Notes: generated by a model not told the origin, from the letters alone. A stretch of 64,000 nt of DNA from Lachnospiraceae bacterium (GCA_022791975.1 JAAWAC010000044.1:1-64000), one strand, 5' to 3'. Numbered from the stretch's first letter, positions 36,460 to 45,559 are shown. Numbers and translations: made by a program.

Positions 36460-39189
36460 ATGGATAAAGGGGAATGCACAGGGCGCCAGAGCGCACTGAT
36501 GGAACTGGGAGAGCTGCTTCAAAACAAGAGAACACGGAACAAATCAGAGGTATGGAGGAGATTTTTCCTCTCAGAAAGCTTTTTGGAGGTACAGTGTGAG
36601 GAGGCGTTTGGAAGAGGACTTTTGGAATATCTACATGTGGATGAACCGAAAACACTGGAGGAGGCGGTCTGGCAGGAAAGCCTCCCCCAATCCTTTTTGA
36701 TAGAGCTGGTAATTGCTTATGGCATGCTGCCTGACGAGGATGGCTATATTCATGAGAGGAAGGGGGATTCGGTTCAGGAGGCAGTCAGACGTGTCTGGAA
36801 TGAAGATCTTGAGCGGCGGAGATATCACATGAGGCTGGACCATATCCGGACTCTTTACCGGCCGGAAAATCTGGTGCGCATGCGGTCCTTTTCTGATTAT
36901 CTTACCCTACGAAGCTTAAACGCACAGGGAAAGCTAGCGGAGGAAAAAAGCTTTGTCAAGCTGTTGGTGGGAGGAAGAAGCAGTTGTCTTTATGAGCAGG
37001 ACAGTCAAAAGGTGTTGCTTTCAGAGACACGGAGTGAATGCCTAATTCCCCTGCTGGCTTATTGGCTCCGACAGGAGAAGGTGCCGGCGGCCGCCTGCCG
37101 GTATATGTATCAGGAGTATGGGCTGAAGGATATGGAGCACAGCAGCAACCGACGGCTTTATGCAGGCCTGAAGGAGGCGATTTTGCAGCAGCAGCCGGAT
37201 ATTGAGAGGGAGCTCTATGAGGAAAAGGGCATGGAGCAGCTGCGAAAGAGCTGGAAGAAGAAGCTTACCCAGGTGCTGTCAGCCTATCACAGTGCCTATG
37301 ATAAACGGATTTATGAGGAATCGGAGAAGCTTCGGGAGCAGGAGCAGGCCCTGTTTCAGGGAGAAGAATGGGAAAAGCTTCGGGACACACCAGAGCTATT
37401 GCAGGTGCTTCATGAGGAGCTGGCCAATCGGAGAGTCGTGCCAATCACCTTGGTCAGGCGTGTATGTGCTCTTTATGAGGACAGAGCTGGGGAGGAAAAG
37501 GTGGGAAAGCTGCTGGAGGGGTTGGGACGGGCTCGATCCTTTCGAAGACAGCTTTTGGAGACAGACTACACCAAAGATTATGTCTATGAGAAAACCACAA
37601 TGGAGGAAATAGACTGGAACAGCAGGGACTTTTGGGAGTATTTTCTCACAGTAAGCTTTGGAGAACAGCCAGTGCCGGAGCGGGAAATCTATTTTGAGGA
37701 AATGGCCCAGGAGTGGTGTGAAATTCCTCTTGACAGACAGGAATCTGTGCCAGCTTATATGGAAGAGCTTTATCTGCCTTCAATGGAATGGCGAAAACGT
37801 TTTACGGGATTTGATGAGGAACTGGAAAAAATTTCCAATCCAAAGCGCATGGAGATTCCCTTTTCCCAAGGGCAGCTTCTGGAGGCAGAATTTCATCTCC
37901 ATTATATACGCTGGTTTTTAAACCAAGAGCCGGTAGACCGACCAGTATTAAATTTTGGGGATTTACAGAGACTTTCCGTCTCTTTGAAGTCCTCCTGGCA
38001 ATTCTTTTATCTCTTGGCTGTAACTGGCCTGGAGGAAGAGGAGCAGGAGCAGGCCTGCACACTGATTCTGGAACAGTTAAAGGGGCTGTGCCTGGAGCCA
38101 GTATCGCTGCCAGTGTTGGCTGAGGCCATTGCCAAGGAAAGAGCAGCCTGGAATAGCTGGTGTAGACAAAAAGATCCTGGGGAGATCTCGCAGGCATTTC
38201 TTCGTGCCCAGAGAAGAGGCTCCTTGAGAGTGGGAGTCAAAGAGAGGGGAGTGGAGATGCTTTATGAGGAACAGGAGCGTTTTTGCTTTCGTGCAGAGGT
38301 GTCAGAGGATGGAGTGAGGGTGTTCCGAAAGACTATCTGGGGTTGGGAGGAATGGGAGCTTCTGGATGGGGAGGAAGAATTGGAAGAGGAATTGCCAAGA
38401 GAAGGCAAGCGAAGATTTGCCCTGGAAAAGCTGGGACGTTTGCGCCAGCCCGGGCCGGTGAAAATCGCCTCTTATTCCCTGCTTGGCATGGAGCCGGAGG
38501 AAAAGGCTGGTCAGATTTTGGGAGCCTGTAAATGGCAGGAGACGGTCCGGGGGAGGGGGAAGGGAATTCCCTATCTCCAAAGCTTTCCCTGGGGACCGGA
38601 GGATCTTCCCGGGCCAGTGGCAGATCTGCGGGTAAACCGGCGGGGGATTCCCCGGGCTGCGGAGGACTTTTTTAAGCAGGAGGGTCTGTTTATGACAGAC
38701 AGCTATGTGGTCCTCCATATGGGCGAGCAGCCGGGAAAACGCTTTGACCGGGTGTTTTATGCGTCCACGAATTTTTTCAGCTTTGACCTGCATTTTCAGT
38801 CTCCCGATGCTTTTGACACCTACAACAACCGGGTAGGTGCCTTGAAAAAGAAAATTCGGGAGCCTCATCTGGTAGCCGGTCGGTTTGGTTGGGGGAGCCC
38901 CTATGAGGCCCGGTATATTTTTGCACCCATGCCGTTTGCTGTGGGAGAGAGCGGCTCCTTTTATGCCTATGACTTCCTGCGTCTGTACAGGGCGGACAGT
39001 CTGGCAGGGCTGTTGGCAAAGCTCTATGACCTTTCCTGGGTATCCCGGGCAGACATTTTTGAGGGACGTCTGACGGTGTCCCGTTTTGATAAAAGTCTGG
39101 AATACTGCTATAGCGATGAGGACTATGCGCAATGTCTGGACAGCGGTACCGAAACCTTGCCAGAGCAGTTTACAGAATTTGGCATTTAA
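36460..39189 (+). CDS. Large protein of unknown family
   Basis: A 909-residue protein with no signal peptide, transmembrane helix or known motif. It is rich in Glu, Arg, Leu and aromatic residues and is mostly predicted helical to about residue 590 (ERELYEEKGMEQLRKSWKKKL, REQEQALFQGEEWEKL). After that comes a more beta-like region (SLRVGVKERGVEMLYEEQE) and a C-terminal segment rich in aromatics (DRVFYASTNFFSFDLHFQSPD, GRFGWGSPYEARYIFAPMPF). The end is 7 nt from the convergent citrate synthase stop. GC-rich codon use matches the LysM/LRR/VWA/MoxR genes, and it may belong to the same system. A GAGGTAGGA site precedes the ATG. No function is assigned. Confidence 0.7.
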   Translation: MDKGECTGRQSALMELGELLQNKRTRNKSEVWRRFFLSESFLEVQCEEAFGRGLLEYLHVDEPKTLEEAVWQESLPQSFLIELVIAYGMLPDEDGYIHERKGDSVQEAVRRVWNEDLERRRYHMRLDHIRTLYRPENLVRMRSFSDYLTLRSLNAQGKLAEEKSFVKLLVGGRSSCLYEQDSQKVLLSETRSECLIPLLAYWLRQEKVPAAACRYMYQEYGLKDMEHSSNRRLYAGLKEAILQQQPDIERELYEEKGMEQLRKSWKKKLTQVLSAYHSAYDKRIYEESEKLREQEQALFQGEEWEKLRDTPELLQVLHEELANRRVVPITLVRRVCALYEDRAGEEKVGKLLEGLGRARSFRRQLLETDYTKDYVYEKTTMEEIDWNSRDFWEYFLTVSFGEQPVPEREIYFEEMAQEWCEIPLDRQESVPAYMEELYLPSMEWRKRFTGFDEELEKISNPKRMEIPFSQGQLLEAEFHLHYIRWFLNQEPVDRPVLNFGDLQRLSVSLKSSWQFFYLLAVTGLEEEEQEQACTLILEQLKGLCLEPVSLPVLAEAIAKERAAWNSWCRQKDPGEISQAFLRAQRRGSLRVGVKERGVEMLYEEQERFCFRAEVSEDGVRVFRKTIWGWEEWELLDGEEELEEELPREGKRRFALEKLGRLRQPGPVKIASYSLLGMEPEEKAGQILGACKWQETVRGRGKGIPYLQSFPWGPEDLPGPVADLRVNRRGIPRAAEDFFKQEGLFMTDSYVVLHMGEQPGKRFDRVFYASTNFFSFDLHFQSPDAFDTYNNRVGALKKKIREPHLVAGRFGWGSPYEARYIFAPMPFAVGESGSFYAYDFLRLYRADSLAGLLAKLYDLSWVSRADIFEGRLTVSRFDKSLEYCYSDEDYAQCLDSGTETLPEQFTEFGI

Positions 39190-39196
39190 AACATTC

Positions 39197-40561
39197 TTAT
39201 CGCTTGGCAAGAGGCACATAGGCCTGCTTTTCCGCCACGCTTTTGTAGGCGGGGCGAATGATTTTTCCGTTGTTTGCCAATTCTTCAATGCGGTGAGCGC
39301 TCCAGCCCACAATCCGGGCCATGGCAAAGATGGGGGTGTAAAGCTCCAGGGGCAGATCCAGCATACTGTAGACAAAGCCGCTGTAAAAGTCCACATTGGC
39401 ACTGACACCCTTGTAGATTTTCCGTTCCTTGGCAATGACCTGGGGAGCCAATTTTTCCACCAGGGAATACAGGTCGAACTCCTCCATACGCCCTTTCGCC
39501 TGAGCCAGATTTTGCACAAAGGTTTTGAAAATGTCCGCTCTGGGGTCAGACAGGGAATACACGGCATGGCCCATACCATAAATCAGGCCCGAGTGGTCAA
39601 AGCCATCCTTGTGAAGCAGGGAAGCCAGATAAGCGCTGACTTCTTCCTCATCGTTCCAGCAGGAAAGTTTCTGTTTCATATCGTCAAACATTTTTACTAC
39701 TTTAATGTTGGCGCCGCCGTGCCGAGGGCCTTTTAGGGAACCCAGGGAGGAGGCAATGGCCGAGTAGGTGTCTGTGCCGGAGGAGGAGACCACATGGGTG
39801 GTAAAGGTGGAGTTATTTCCGCCTCCGTGTTCCATATGGAGCACCATTGCCAGATCCAGAATTTTGGCCTCCAGCTCCGTATACTGGCTGTTGGGCCGCA
39901 GGGTATAGAGAATATGCTCAGCTGTGGACAGCTCGGGACGGGGCGTGTGAATGTATAAGCTTTTGCCATCATGATAATGACTATAGGCTTGATAAGCATA
40001 GACGGAAAGCATGGGGAACAGGGCAATGAGCTGTAGGCATTGGCGCAGCACATTGGGGATGGAAATATCATCGGCCCGCTCATCATAGGAATACAGCGTC
40101 AGCACGCTGCGGGCCAGGGTATTCATCATATCACGACTTGGGGCTTTCATAATAATATCCCGCACAAAATGGGTGGGGAGGGAACGATAAGAGCTGAGCA
40201 TCTCTGAAAAACGGGTCAGCTCCCGGGAATCAGGGAGCTGGCCAAAGAGCAGAAGATAGGTGATTTCCTCAAAGCCAAACCGCTTTTCCGTAACAAAGCC
40301 ATTTACTAGATCCCGGATTTCGCAGCCTCGATAATAGAGTCTCCCTTCACAGGGAGCCATTTTTCCGTCTTTCATATCATAGGCGCAGATTTCTCCAATT
40401 TCCGTCAAACCGGCCAGCACCCCCTGGCCGTTGATATCCCGAAGCCCTCGTTTGACATCGTATTTTTGATACAGCGCTGTGTCAATCTGACTGGTTTCCA
40501 CACACAGCTTGGACAGGTCCAGAATCTCAGGGGTTAATTCGGCAAATTCATTTTCATGCAT
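39197..40561 (-). CDS. Citrate synthase
   Basis: A 454-residue citrate/2-methylcitrate synthase. Active-site regions are visible: LHMEHGGGNNSTFTTHVVSSSGTDTYSAI (about 255-283), RHGGANIKVVKM, the catalytic His in LIYGMGHAVYSLSDPRADI (about 332-350), and NVDFYSGFVYSMLDLP near 393 with the Asp and Arg context of Si-type synthases. The frame runs to 40591, but ATG 40561 is preferred because GGAGAGGG precedes it and a protein start at MHENEFAELTPEIL fits. Together with the two dehydratase pairs at 41,879-45,494 and the LysR gene, it suggests a citrate-related pathway. Acetyl-CoA versus propionyl-CoA use cannot be told from sequence. Confidence 0.9.
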   Translation of the reverse strand: MHENEFAELTPEILDLSKLCVETSQIDTALYQKYDVKRGLRDINGQGVLAGLTEIGEICAYDMKDGKMAPCEGRLYYRGCEIRDLVNGFVTEKRFGFEEITYLLLFGQLPDSRELTRFSEMLSSYRSLPTHFVRDIIMKAPSRDMMNTLARSVLTLYSYDERADDISIPNVLRQCLQLIALFPMLSVYAYQAYSHYHDGKSLYIHTPRPELSTAEHILYTLRPNSQYTELEAKILDLAMVLHMEHGGGNNSTFTTHVVSSSGTDTYSAIASSLGSLKGPRHGGANIKVVKMFDDMKQKLSCWNDEEEVSAYLASLLHKDGFDHSGLIYGMGHAVYSLSDPRADIFKTFVQNLAQAKGRMEEFDLYSLVEKLAPQVIAKERKIYKGVSANVDFYSGFVYSMLDLPLELYTPIFAMARIVGWSAHRIEELANNGKIIRPAYKSVAEKQAYVPLAKR

Positions 40562-40624
40562 CTGTTGCCCTCTCCTTTCTTTTTTGCACACTTTTTAATC
40601 ATCATTTTTTATATTAACATAAAA

Positions 40625-40675
40625 AATTTGTAAAATGTGGTCGGACATAAAAAATTAATATTAATTTTACAAATT
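40625..40675. promoter_or_regulatory. AT-rich dyads upstream of citrate synthase (candidate LysR operator)
   Basis: A perfect 12-bp inverted repeat (40625-40636 AATTTGTAAAAT; 40664-40675 ATTTTACAAATT) flanks an 18-bp perfect palindrome (40651-40668). The 127-nt gap between the minus-strand citrate synthase start and the LysR gene end contains it, so it lies in the citrate synthase promoter region. LysR-type regulators bind such dyads. AT-rich DNA makes chance palindromes more likely. Confidence 0.45.
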
Positions 40676-40688
40676 GTTTGTTTTTTGT

Positions 40689-41666
40689 TTAGGGAATGGT
40701 AAAAGAGATTAGTTTTTTTACCGCTTCCTTCTGGGCAGGGCCCTTTTGGCACACAAATCCCACTTCCCTGGGAGGAATGGGGACGGGCAGGGGAAGTTCC
40801 AGCAGAGATTCCTCTTCCAGCTCCTTCTGAATAAATTCCCGTATGACACAGGCGATGCCCAGACCGGTTTTGGCAAAATCAATAAGAAGGTCCAGGGAGG
40901 TGGCTTCCAGGATATTTTCCGGGGTTAGATTCTGTTCCCGCAAATACTGATCCAGGTATTGTCTGGTCAGATTGTTTTTATCCAGAAGCATCAGAGAGCC
41001 GCTTTTTAGAAAAGTTTTTGTCAGGGAACCATAAGAGCCGTTCTCTTGGCCTACTTTTTTGGGAAGCGCAAAGGGGGAGAGAGAGGATGCGAACTGATGT
41101 TTGGATAAGCTTAGCAGGCAACAAAGGTTTTCCAGGTATTCCCGGGAGGCTGCGAAGGTGTCCTGAATTTTTTGAATGGGATAGAAGCTTAGCTGGTGAA
41201 GCTTATCGGGTTTCCCGGTCAGACCCATGTCCAGATCCCCGGTCTCCAGCATTTTCAGGGTATGGTTGGTGGACTGACAGGCGATGGTAATCTGGATATG
41301 GGGGTGGAGGCGGATAAAGTCCTTGAGATGGGGCAGGAGAACATATTTGCAGAGGGTGGAGCTAACTCCAATGCGCAGATGACTAACCCCCAGCTCCCGG
41401 TGGAGACGCAGTTGGTTTTCGGCAGCCTCCAGGGACTGAAAGGCGACTTTTACATGGGAAAAGAGCAGGGCCCCGTCCTCTGTGAGTGAAACACCCCGGG
41501 AATTCCGGGTAAACAGGGGAAGCCCCAGGGATTGCTCCAGCTTTTGGATCGAGCGGCTGATAGCCGGCTGACTGATAAACAGTTGGTCCGCTGCCTTGGA
41601 AATATTGCCTGTGAGAGCTGTGACGTAGAAGATTCGGTAGAGGGAGAGGTTTTGGGTTGTATTCAT
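40689..41666 (-). CDS. LysR-family transcriptional regulator
   Basis: A 325-residue LysR-type regulator. The N-terminal winged HTH is FYVTALTGNISKAADQLFISQPAISRSIQKLEQSLGLPLFTR (about 14-55), followed by a substrate-binding domain with LRIGVSSTLCKYVLLPHLKDF, TGDLDMGLTG and LIDFAKTGLGIACVIREFI. It lies upstream of citrate synthase on the same strand and diverges from the dehydratase genes at 41,879. Such placement resembles CitR/CcpC-type regulators of citrate synthase and aconitase in Bacillus. The ligand is unknown. Confidence 0.9.
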   Translation of the reverse strand: MNTTQNLSLYRIFYVTALTGNISKAADQLFISQPAISRSIQKLEQSLGLPLFTRNSRGVSLTEDGALLFSHVKVAFQSLEAAENQLRLHRELGVSHLRIGVSSTLCKYVLLPHLKDFIRLHPHIQITIACQSTNHTLKMLETGDLDMGLTGKPDKLHQLSFYPIQKIQDTFAASREYLENLCCLLSLSKHQFASSLSPFALPKKVGQENGSYGSLTKTFLKSGSLMLLDKNNLTRQYLDQYLREQNLTPENILEATSLDLLIDFAKTGLGIACVIREFIQKELEEESLLELPLPVPIPPREVGFVCQKGPAQKEAVKKLISFTIP

Positions 41667-41878
41667 ATTTTTAGTCCTTCCTAAGAGTGATAGTTGTAAT
41701 AAGGTGACTTGCGAAAATCATACTATAATTTTTAATCATAGTAACTATTCATAATATGTATTTTAATTATATCAAAAAGTGTGCTAAAATGCAAAGGTAA
41801 GAGAGGGAGCGTATCTGGAGGATATGAAAAGTATAGGCAAGAAACGGCCGAAGCGGTACGAAAAATAGGAGGTCTAAG
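41667..41878. promoter_or_regulatory. Divergent promoter region between LysR and the dehydratase genes
   Basis: A 212-nt AT-rich gap. ATAGTAACTAT (41738-41748) is an 11-bp dyad, and related ATAGT/ACTAT pieces occur near 41,690 and 41,723, which fits a LysR-type T-N11-A site. The ribosome binding site AGGAGG lies 6-7 nt before ATG 41879. A clear promoter pair was not found for either direction. Confidence 0.5.
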
Positions 41879-42358
41879 ATGGGAAGTGTATTTCGATTTC
41901 ACACGGATGTGGATACGGATCAGATTATTCCGTCCCAATATCTGTTGTTTGCAACCATTGATGAGATGAAGGTCCATACCTTTGAGTCTCTGGACAGGGA
42001 ATTTGCGTCTAAGGTGCAGCCTGGGGACTTTGTGGTGGCGGCGGAGAATTTTGGCTGTGGCTCCTCCCGGGAGCAGGCACCGGCAGTGTTAAAGGCACTG
42101 GGAGTGAAGGCGGTGCTGGCCAAGTCCTTTGCCCGCATTTTCTACCGCAATGCTATCAATATTGGACTGCCAGTGATTGTGTGCAAGGATCTGTATGATC
42201 ATGTGGAAAATGGGGACAGTATGGAGCTGTCCTTGACGGAAGGGGTGGCCCGGGCCAATGGCCAGGAATTTGTATGCACCAAGCTGCCTGCATATATGCA
42301 GGGCATTTTAGATCAGGGGGGACTTATAGCCTCACTGAACCGGGAAGAGGAGGGATAA
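41879..42358 (+). CDS. LeuD-like small subunit of isopropylmalate dehydratase/homoaconitase family (pair 1)
   Basis: A 159-residue swivel-domain protein starting with FRFHTDVDTDQIIPSQYLLF. The conserved AAENFGCGSSREQAPAVLKALG (about 54-75), AKSFARIFYRNAINIGLPV (about 82-100) and LDQGGLIASL C-terminus are standard for LeuD. This subunit supplies the substrate-recognition loop that follows YL, here YLLFATIDEM; that loop differs from pair 2. It is followed after 3 nt by its large subunit. The substrate could be isopropylmalate, citrate, homocitrate or a methylated malate. Confidence 0.88.
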   Translation: MGSVFRFHTDVDTDQIIPSQYLLFATIDEMKVHTFESLDREFASKVQPGDFVVAAENFGCGSSREQAPAVLKALGVKAVLAKSFARIFYRNAINIGLPVIVCKDLYDHVENGDSMELSLTEGVARANGQEFVCTKLPAYMQGILDQGGLIASLNREEEG

Positions 42359-42361
42359 TCT

Positions 42362-43612
42362 ATGGGAATGACCATTGCGGAAAAGATTATAGCGGCCGCG
42401 GCCGGTGTGGAGTCTGTAAAGCCGGGAGATATTCATACAGTAGAGGTGGACCAGCTGATGAGCAATGACGGCACCACCCATCTGACTATCGACATGTATT
42501 ATCAGAAGCTTACTCGTCCACGCATAGCGGATGTGAAAAAGTTGGTGTGGATCGTGGATCACAATGTGCCTTCAGACAGTCCCAAGACAGCGGCAGCGCA
42601 AAAGAAAATGCGGGATTTTGCCAAAGAGCACGGGATTCCCTTTTATGAGGGAAAGGGTGTTTGCCATCAGCTAATGATGGAGAACCATGTGCGCCCGGGA
42701 GAGCTGATTTTTGGGGCGGACAGTCATACCTGCGCCTATGGGGCCCTGGGAGCCTTTGGCACGGGAGTGGGGTGTACGGATTACCTTTACGCCATGGTGA
42801 CGGGAAAATCCTGGGTGCTGGTGCCGGAAACTCTGCGGTTTCATCTGGTGGGAAAGCTTCCGGAGGGTGTCTATGCCCGGGATCTGATTTTGACCATTAT
42901 CGGACAGATTGGGGCTAATGGAGCCAATTATAAAGCCATGGAGTTTGGAGGCGAGGGCCTTGCCAGCCTGACCATGAGTGACCGGATTTCCGTGTGTAAC
43001 CTGTGCGTGGAGGCGGGGGCCAAGACAGCCCTTATGGAAGTGGATGAAGTGGCTCTGGAATACTTAAAAGAGCGGGGACGCACACCCAAGCATCTATTTG
43101 CAAGTGACGAAGACGCTGTGTACGCGAAGGAGTACACCATTGATTTAAGCGCCATAAAGCCAGTGGTGGCAAAGCCCCATTTTGTGGACCAGGTAGCAGA
43201 TGCAAAAACCTGTACAGGGGTGAAAATCGACGAGGCTTTCCTTGGCTCCTGCAACAATGGCCGCCTGGAGGATCTGCGGGTGGGGGCGGAGCTTTTAAAG
43301 GGCAGGAAGGTCCATCCCCTGGTGCGATTTTTGGTGGTGCCGGCCAGCGGGGAGGTCTACCGGCAGGCCTTAGAGGAAGGGGTGCTCCAGATATTTATGG
43401 AGGCGGGAGCCATTGTGATGAACGCCAACTGTAGTGTGTGCTGGGGCAGCTGTCAGGGAGTTATCGGAGAGGGGGAAACCCTTATCAGCACGGGCACCCG
43501 AAACTTTAAGGGCCGGGCCGGACATGCGGATTCCTTTGTGTATCTGGCCTCGGCGGCCACAGTGACGGCCTCTGCCATTAAGGGAGAGATTGCCACGGCA
43601 GATATGCTGTAG
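42362..43612 (+). CDS. LeuC-like large subunit of isopropylmalate dehydratase/homoaconitase family (pair 1)
   Basis: A 416-residue aconitase-superfamily large subunit. Visible motifs: VDHNVPSDSPKT (about 61), GVCHQLMMENHVRPGELIFGADSHTCAYGALGAFGTGVG (about 99-137), the iron-sulfur Cys in GSCNNGRLEDL (about 297), and NCSVCWGSCQG (about 358), with the usual C-x2-C. GSCNNGR differs from the common GSCTNGR. The enzyme would carry a [4Fe-4S] cluster and catalyse a stereospecific isomerisation or (de)hydration. It lies in an operon with pair 2 and opposite citrate synthase. Confidence 0.88.
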   Translation: MGMTIAEKIIAAAAGVESVKPGDIHTVEVDQLMSNDGTTHLTIDMYYQKLTRPRIADVKKLVWIVDHNVPSDSPKTAAAQKKMRDFAKEHGIPFYEGKGVCHQLMMENHVRPGELIFGADSHTCAYGALGAFGTGVGCTDYLYAMVTGKSWVLVPETLRFHLVGKLPEGVYARDLILTIIGQIGANGANYKAMEFGGEGLASLTMSDRISVCNLCVEAGAKTALMEVDEVALEYLKERGRTPKHLFASDEDAVYAKEYTIDLSAIKPVVAKPHFVDQVADAKTCTGVKIDEAFLGSCNNGRLEDLRVGAELLKGRKVHPLVRFLVVPASGEVYRQALEEGVLQIFMEAGAIVMNANCSVCWGSCQGVIGEGETLISTGTRNFKGRAGHADSFVYLASAATVTASAIKGEIATADML

Positions 43613-43748
43613 GGAGGCTACTTAGAAAAGCGAGAGCTGCTTAAAAATACTGGAAAATTTGTTCCTGTCGGCATACGCCTGACACTTGCGTGATCAAGGG
43701 TTTTGGCGGATTGCCGGCGGGAATCATAGAAAGGATGGAAGTTGTCCT

Positions 43749-44240
43749 ATGGAAAAATTTACAGGAAACGTGTGGGTGTTGGGGGACGACATTGACACGG
43801 ATATTATTATTCCCACGGAATATCTGGCTCTGAAAACCGTGGAGGATATGAAGCCCTATGCCTTTTCACCTCTGCGCCCGGAACTGGCGGGAAAGATCAA
43901 AGAGGGGGATGTGATTGTGGCAGGAAAAAATTTCGGCTGTGGTTCTTCCCGGGAGCAGGCGCCGGAGGTGATTAAGGCACTTGGCATTCGCTGCATTATT
44001 GCAAAATCCTATGCCCGGATCTTTTTCCGAAATTCCATTAACAATGGGCTGCTGCTTATAGAAAACAATCAGCTTCGGGATGTAGTGCAGGAGGGGGACA
44101 CGATTACCGTTTCCGTCAATGAGGCTATCTCCCACAAGGGAAAGGACTACCCCATTGTGTCCCTTCCGGAAAATCTGGTGGAAATTATCCGTGCGGGAGG
44201 CCTGGTGAAGGCCATGCGTCGGCAGAATGGCTTGGATTAG
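43749..44240 (+). CDS. LeuD-like small subunit (pair 2)
   Basis: A 163-residue swivel subunit. It has DDIDTDIIIPTEYLALKTVEDM, VAGKNFGCGSSREQAPEVIKALG and AKSYARIFFRNSINNGLLLIE. The loop after YL (ALKTVEDM) differs from pair 1, suggesting a different substrate. The frame is open from 43686, but ATG 43749 is preferred: GGAAG lies 8 nt before it and the protein start matches the family. The 136 nt between the pair 1 large subunit and this gene contain a small hairpin (43666-43684) but no gene. Confidence 0.88.
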   Translation: MEKFTGNVWVLGDDIDTDIIIPTEYLALKTVEDMKPYAFSPLRPELAGKIKEGDVIVAGKNFGCGSSREQAPEVIKALGIRCIIAKSYARIFFRNSINNGLLLIENNQLRDVVQEGDTITVSVNEAISHKGKDYPIVSLPENLVEIIRAGGLVKAMRRQNGLD

Positions 44241-44252
44241 GAGGGAACTTTT

Positions 44253-45494
44253 ATGGGCGCGACAATGATTGAAAAGATTATAGAGAGAAATACGGGAAAA
44301 GCCGTTAAGCCTGGGGACATTGTGACAGTTTCTGTGGACCGGGTGATGATCCATGATATTTTTATTCCCTTTGTGGCGGATAAATTTACAGAGATGGGAT
44401 TTTCCAAAATCTGGGACCCGGAGAAGGTGGTTCTGATTTATGACCATTTGGTTCCGGCCAGCCAGGTGGATGATACCCGCCACTTCCGGGTGGGAAATGC
44501 CTTCGTGGAGAAATATGGCCTGACCCATGTGCACCGCTCAGACGGCATCTGCCATCAGCTTATGCCAGAGGCAGGCTATGTGAAGCCGGGAAATGTGGTG
44601 TTTGGCACGGACAGCCATACCACCACCTATGGCTGTGTGGGCGCCTTTTCTTCGGGAATCGGCTACACGGAGATGGCTAGTATCCTGGGAACTGGTACCA
44701 TGTGGGTAAAGGTTCCGGAGACTATTCGGGTGACTATTCATGGAAAAATGCCGCAAAATGTCACTTCCAAGGATATTATTCTTCGGCTGATTGGTGATCT
44801 GGGGGCAGATGGGGCCACCTATCAGGCGCTGGAGTTTGCCGGGGACACGGTGGAGGAAATGAGCATAGCCAGCCGCATGACCATGGCCAATATGGCCATT
44901 GAGGCAGGAGCCAAGTGTGCGCTGTTTGTGGCAGATGATAAAACAGCTGCATATTGCCATATGGATCTGACGGAGGACATAAAGGGGTTGGCGGCAGATT
45001 CGGATGCGGTCTATGTACGTGAACTGGTATACCAGGCAGAGGATTTGGTTCCGGTGCTGGCGTGTCCGTCCCAGGTGGACAATATCAGGCCTGTGCGAGA
45101 ACTTTCCGGTACGGAGATTGATCAGGTATTTATTGGGTCTTGTACCAACGGGCGTCTGGAGGATTTGATGGCGGCTGCAAAGATTTTGAAGGGAAAGCAG
45201 GTGGCTCCTTTTGTGAAGCTTATCGTAACCCCGGCCAGTCGGAAGGTTTATCAGGAAGCCGCCCAAAACGGCACTCTGGCAATTTTGGCAGAGGCAGGCG
45301 CCATGATTACCCATCCGGGCTGTGGACTTTGCTGCGGCCGAACCGGAGGCATTCTCACGGACGGAGAGCGGGTGGTGGCTACCAATAACCGGAATTTCCT
45401 GGGACGTATGGGAACTTCTAAGGTGGAGATATTCCTGGCATCCCCCATGACAGCGGCAGCCAGTGCTGTGGCGGGTAGGATTGTAGAGGCTTAA
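44253..45494 (+). CDS. LeuC-like large subunit (pair 2)
   Basis: A 413-residue large subunit of the isopropylmalate dehydratase/homoaconitase family. Motifs: YDHLVPASQVDDTRHFRVG, GICHQLMPEAGYVKPGNVVFGTDSHTTTYG (about 97-126), iron-sulfur Cys in GSCTNGRLEDL (about 295) and HPGCGLCCGRTGG (about 355). It starts 12 nt after its small subunit. Family members of this size include archaeal-type LeuC, homoaconitase and 2,3-dimethylmalate dehydratase (DmdA). No LeuA or LeuB lies nearby to mark it as leucine synthesis, so substrate is open. Confidence 0.88.
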   Translation: MGATMIEKIIERNTGKAVKPGDIVTVSVDRVMIHDIFIPFVADKFTEMGFSKIWDPEKVVLIYDHLVPASQVDDTRHFRVGNAFVEKYGLTHVHRSDGICHQLMPEAGYVKPGNVVFGTDSHTTTYGCVGAFSSGIGYTEMASILGTGTMWVKVPETIRVTIHGKMPQNVTSKDIILRLIGDLGADGATYQALEFAGDTVEEMSIASRMTMANMAIEAGAKCALFVADDKTAAYCHMDLTEDIKGLAADSDAVYVRELVYQAEDLVPVLACPSQVDNIRPVRELSGTEIDQVFIGSCTNGRLEDLMAAAKILKGKQVAPFVKLIVTPASRKVYQEAAQNGTLAILAEAGAMITHPGCGLCCGRTGGILTDGERVVATNNRNFLGRMGTSKVEIFLASPMTAAASAVAGRIVEA

Positions 45495-45559
45495 AGAGTT
45501 CAAAGAGGTTAAGGGAATAAGAACCTGTGGCCTTAGAAAATAAAAAGCGGGGGAGATGT

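Noticed and set aside
38302-39579. 425-codon minus-strand frame spanning the 909-residue gene end and the citrate synthase end
   Set aside because: It crosses two real genes on different strands, and its reading in the citrate synthase part is out of frame with that gene.
41879-45494. Simple tandem duplication of leuCD
   Set aside because: The two pairs differ widely in sequence, substrate loops and the iron-sulfur context, so they are old paralogs or separately acquired rather than a recent duplication.
44538-45503. 321-codon minus-strand frame inside the LeuC pair 2 gene
   Set aside because: The plus strand encodes an intact aconitase-superfamily large subunit; the minus frame has no motif.
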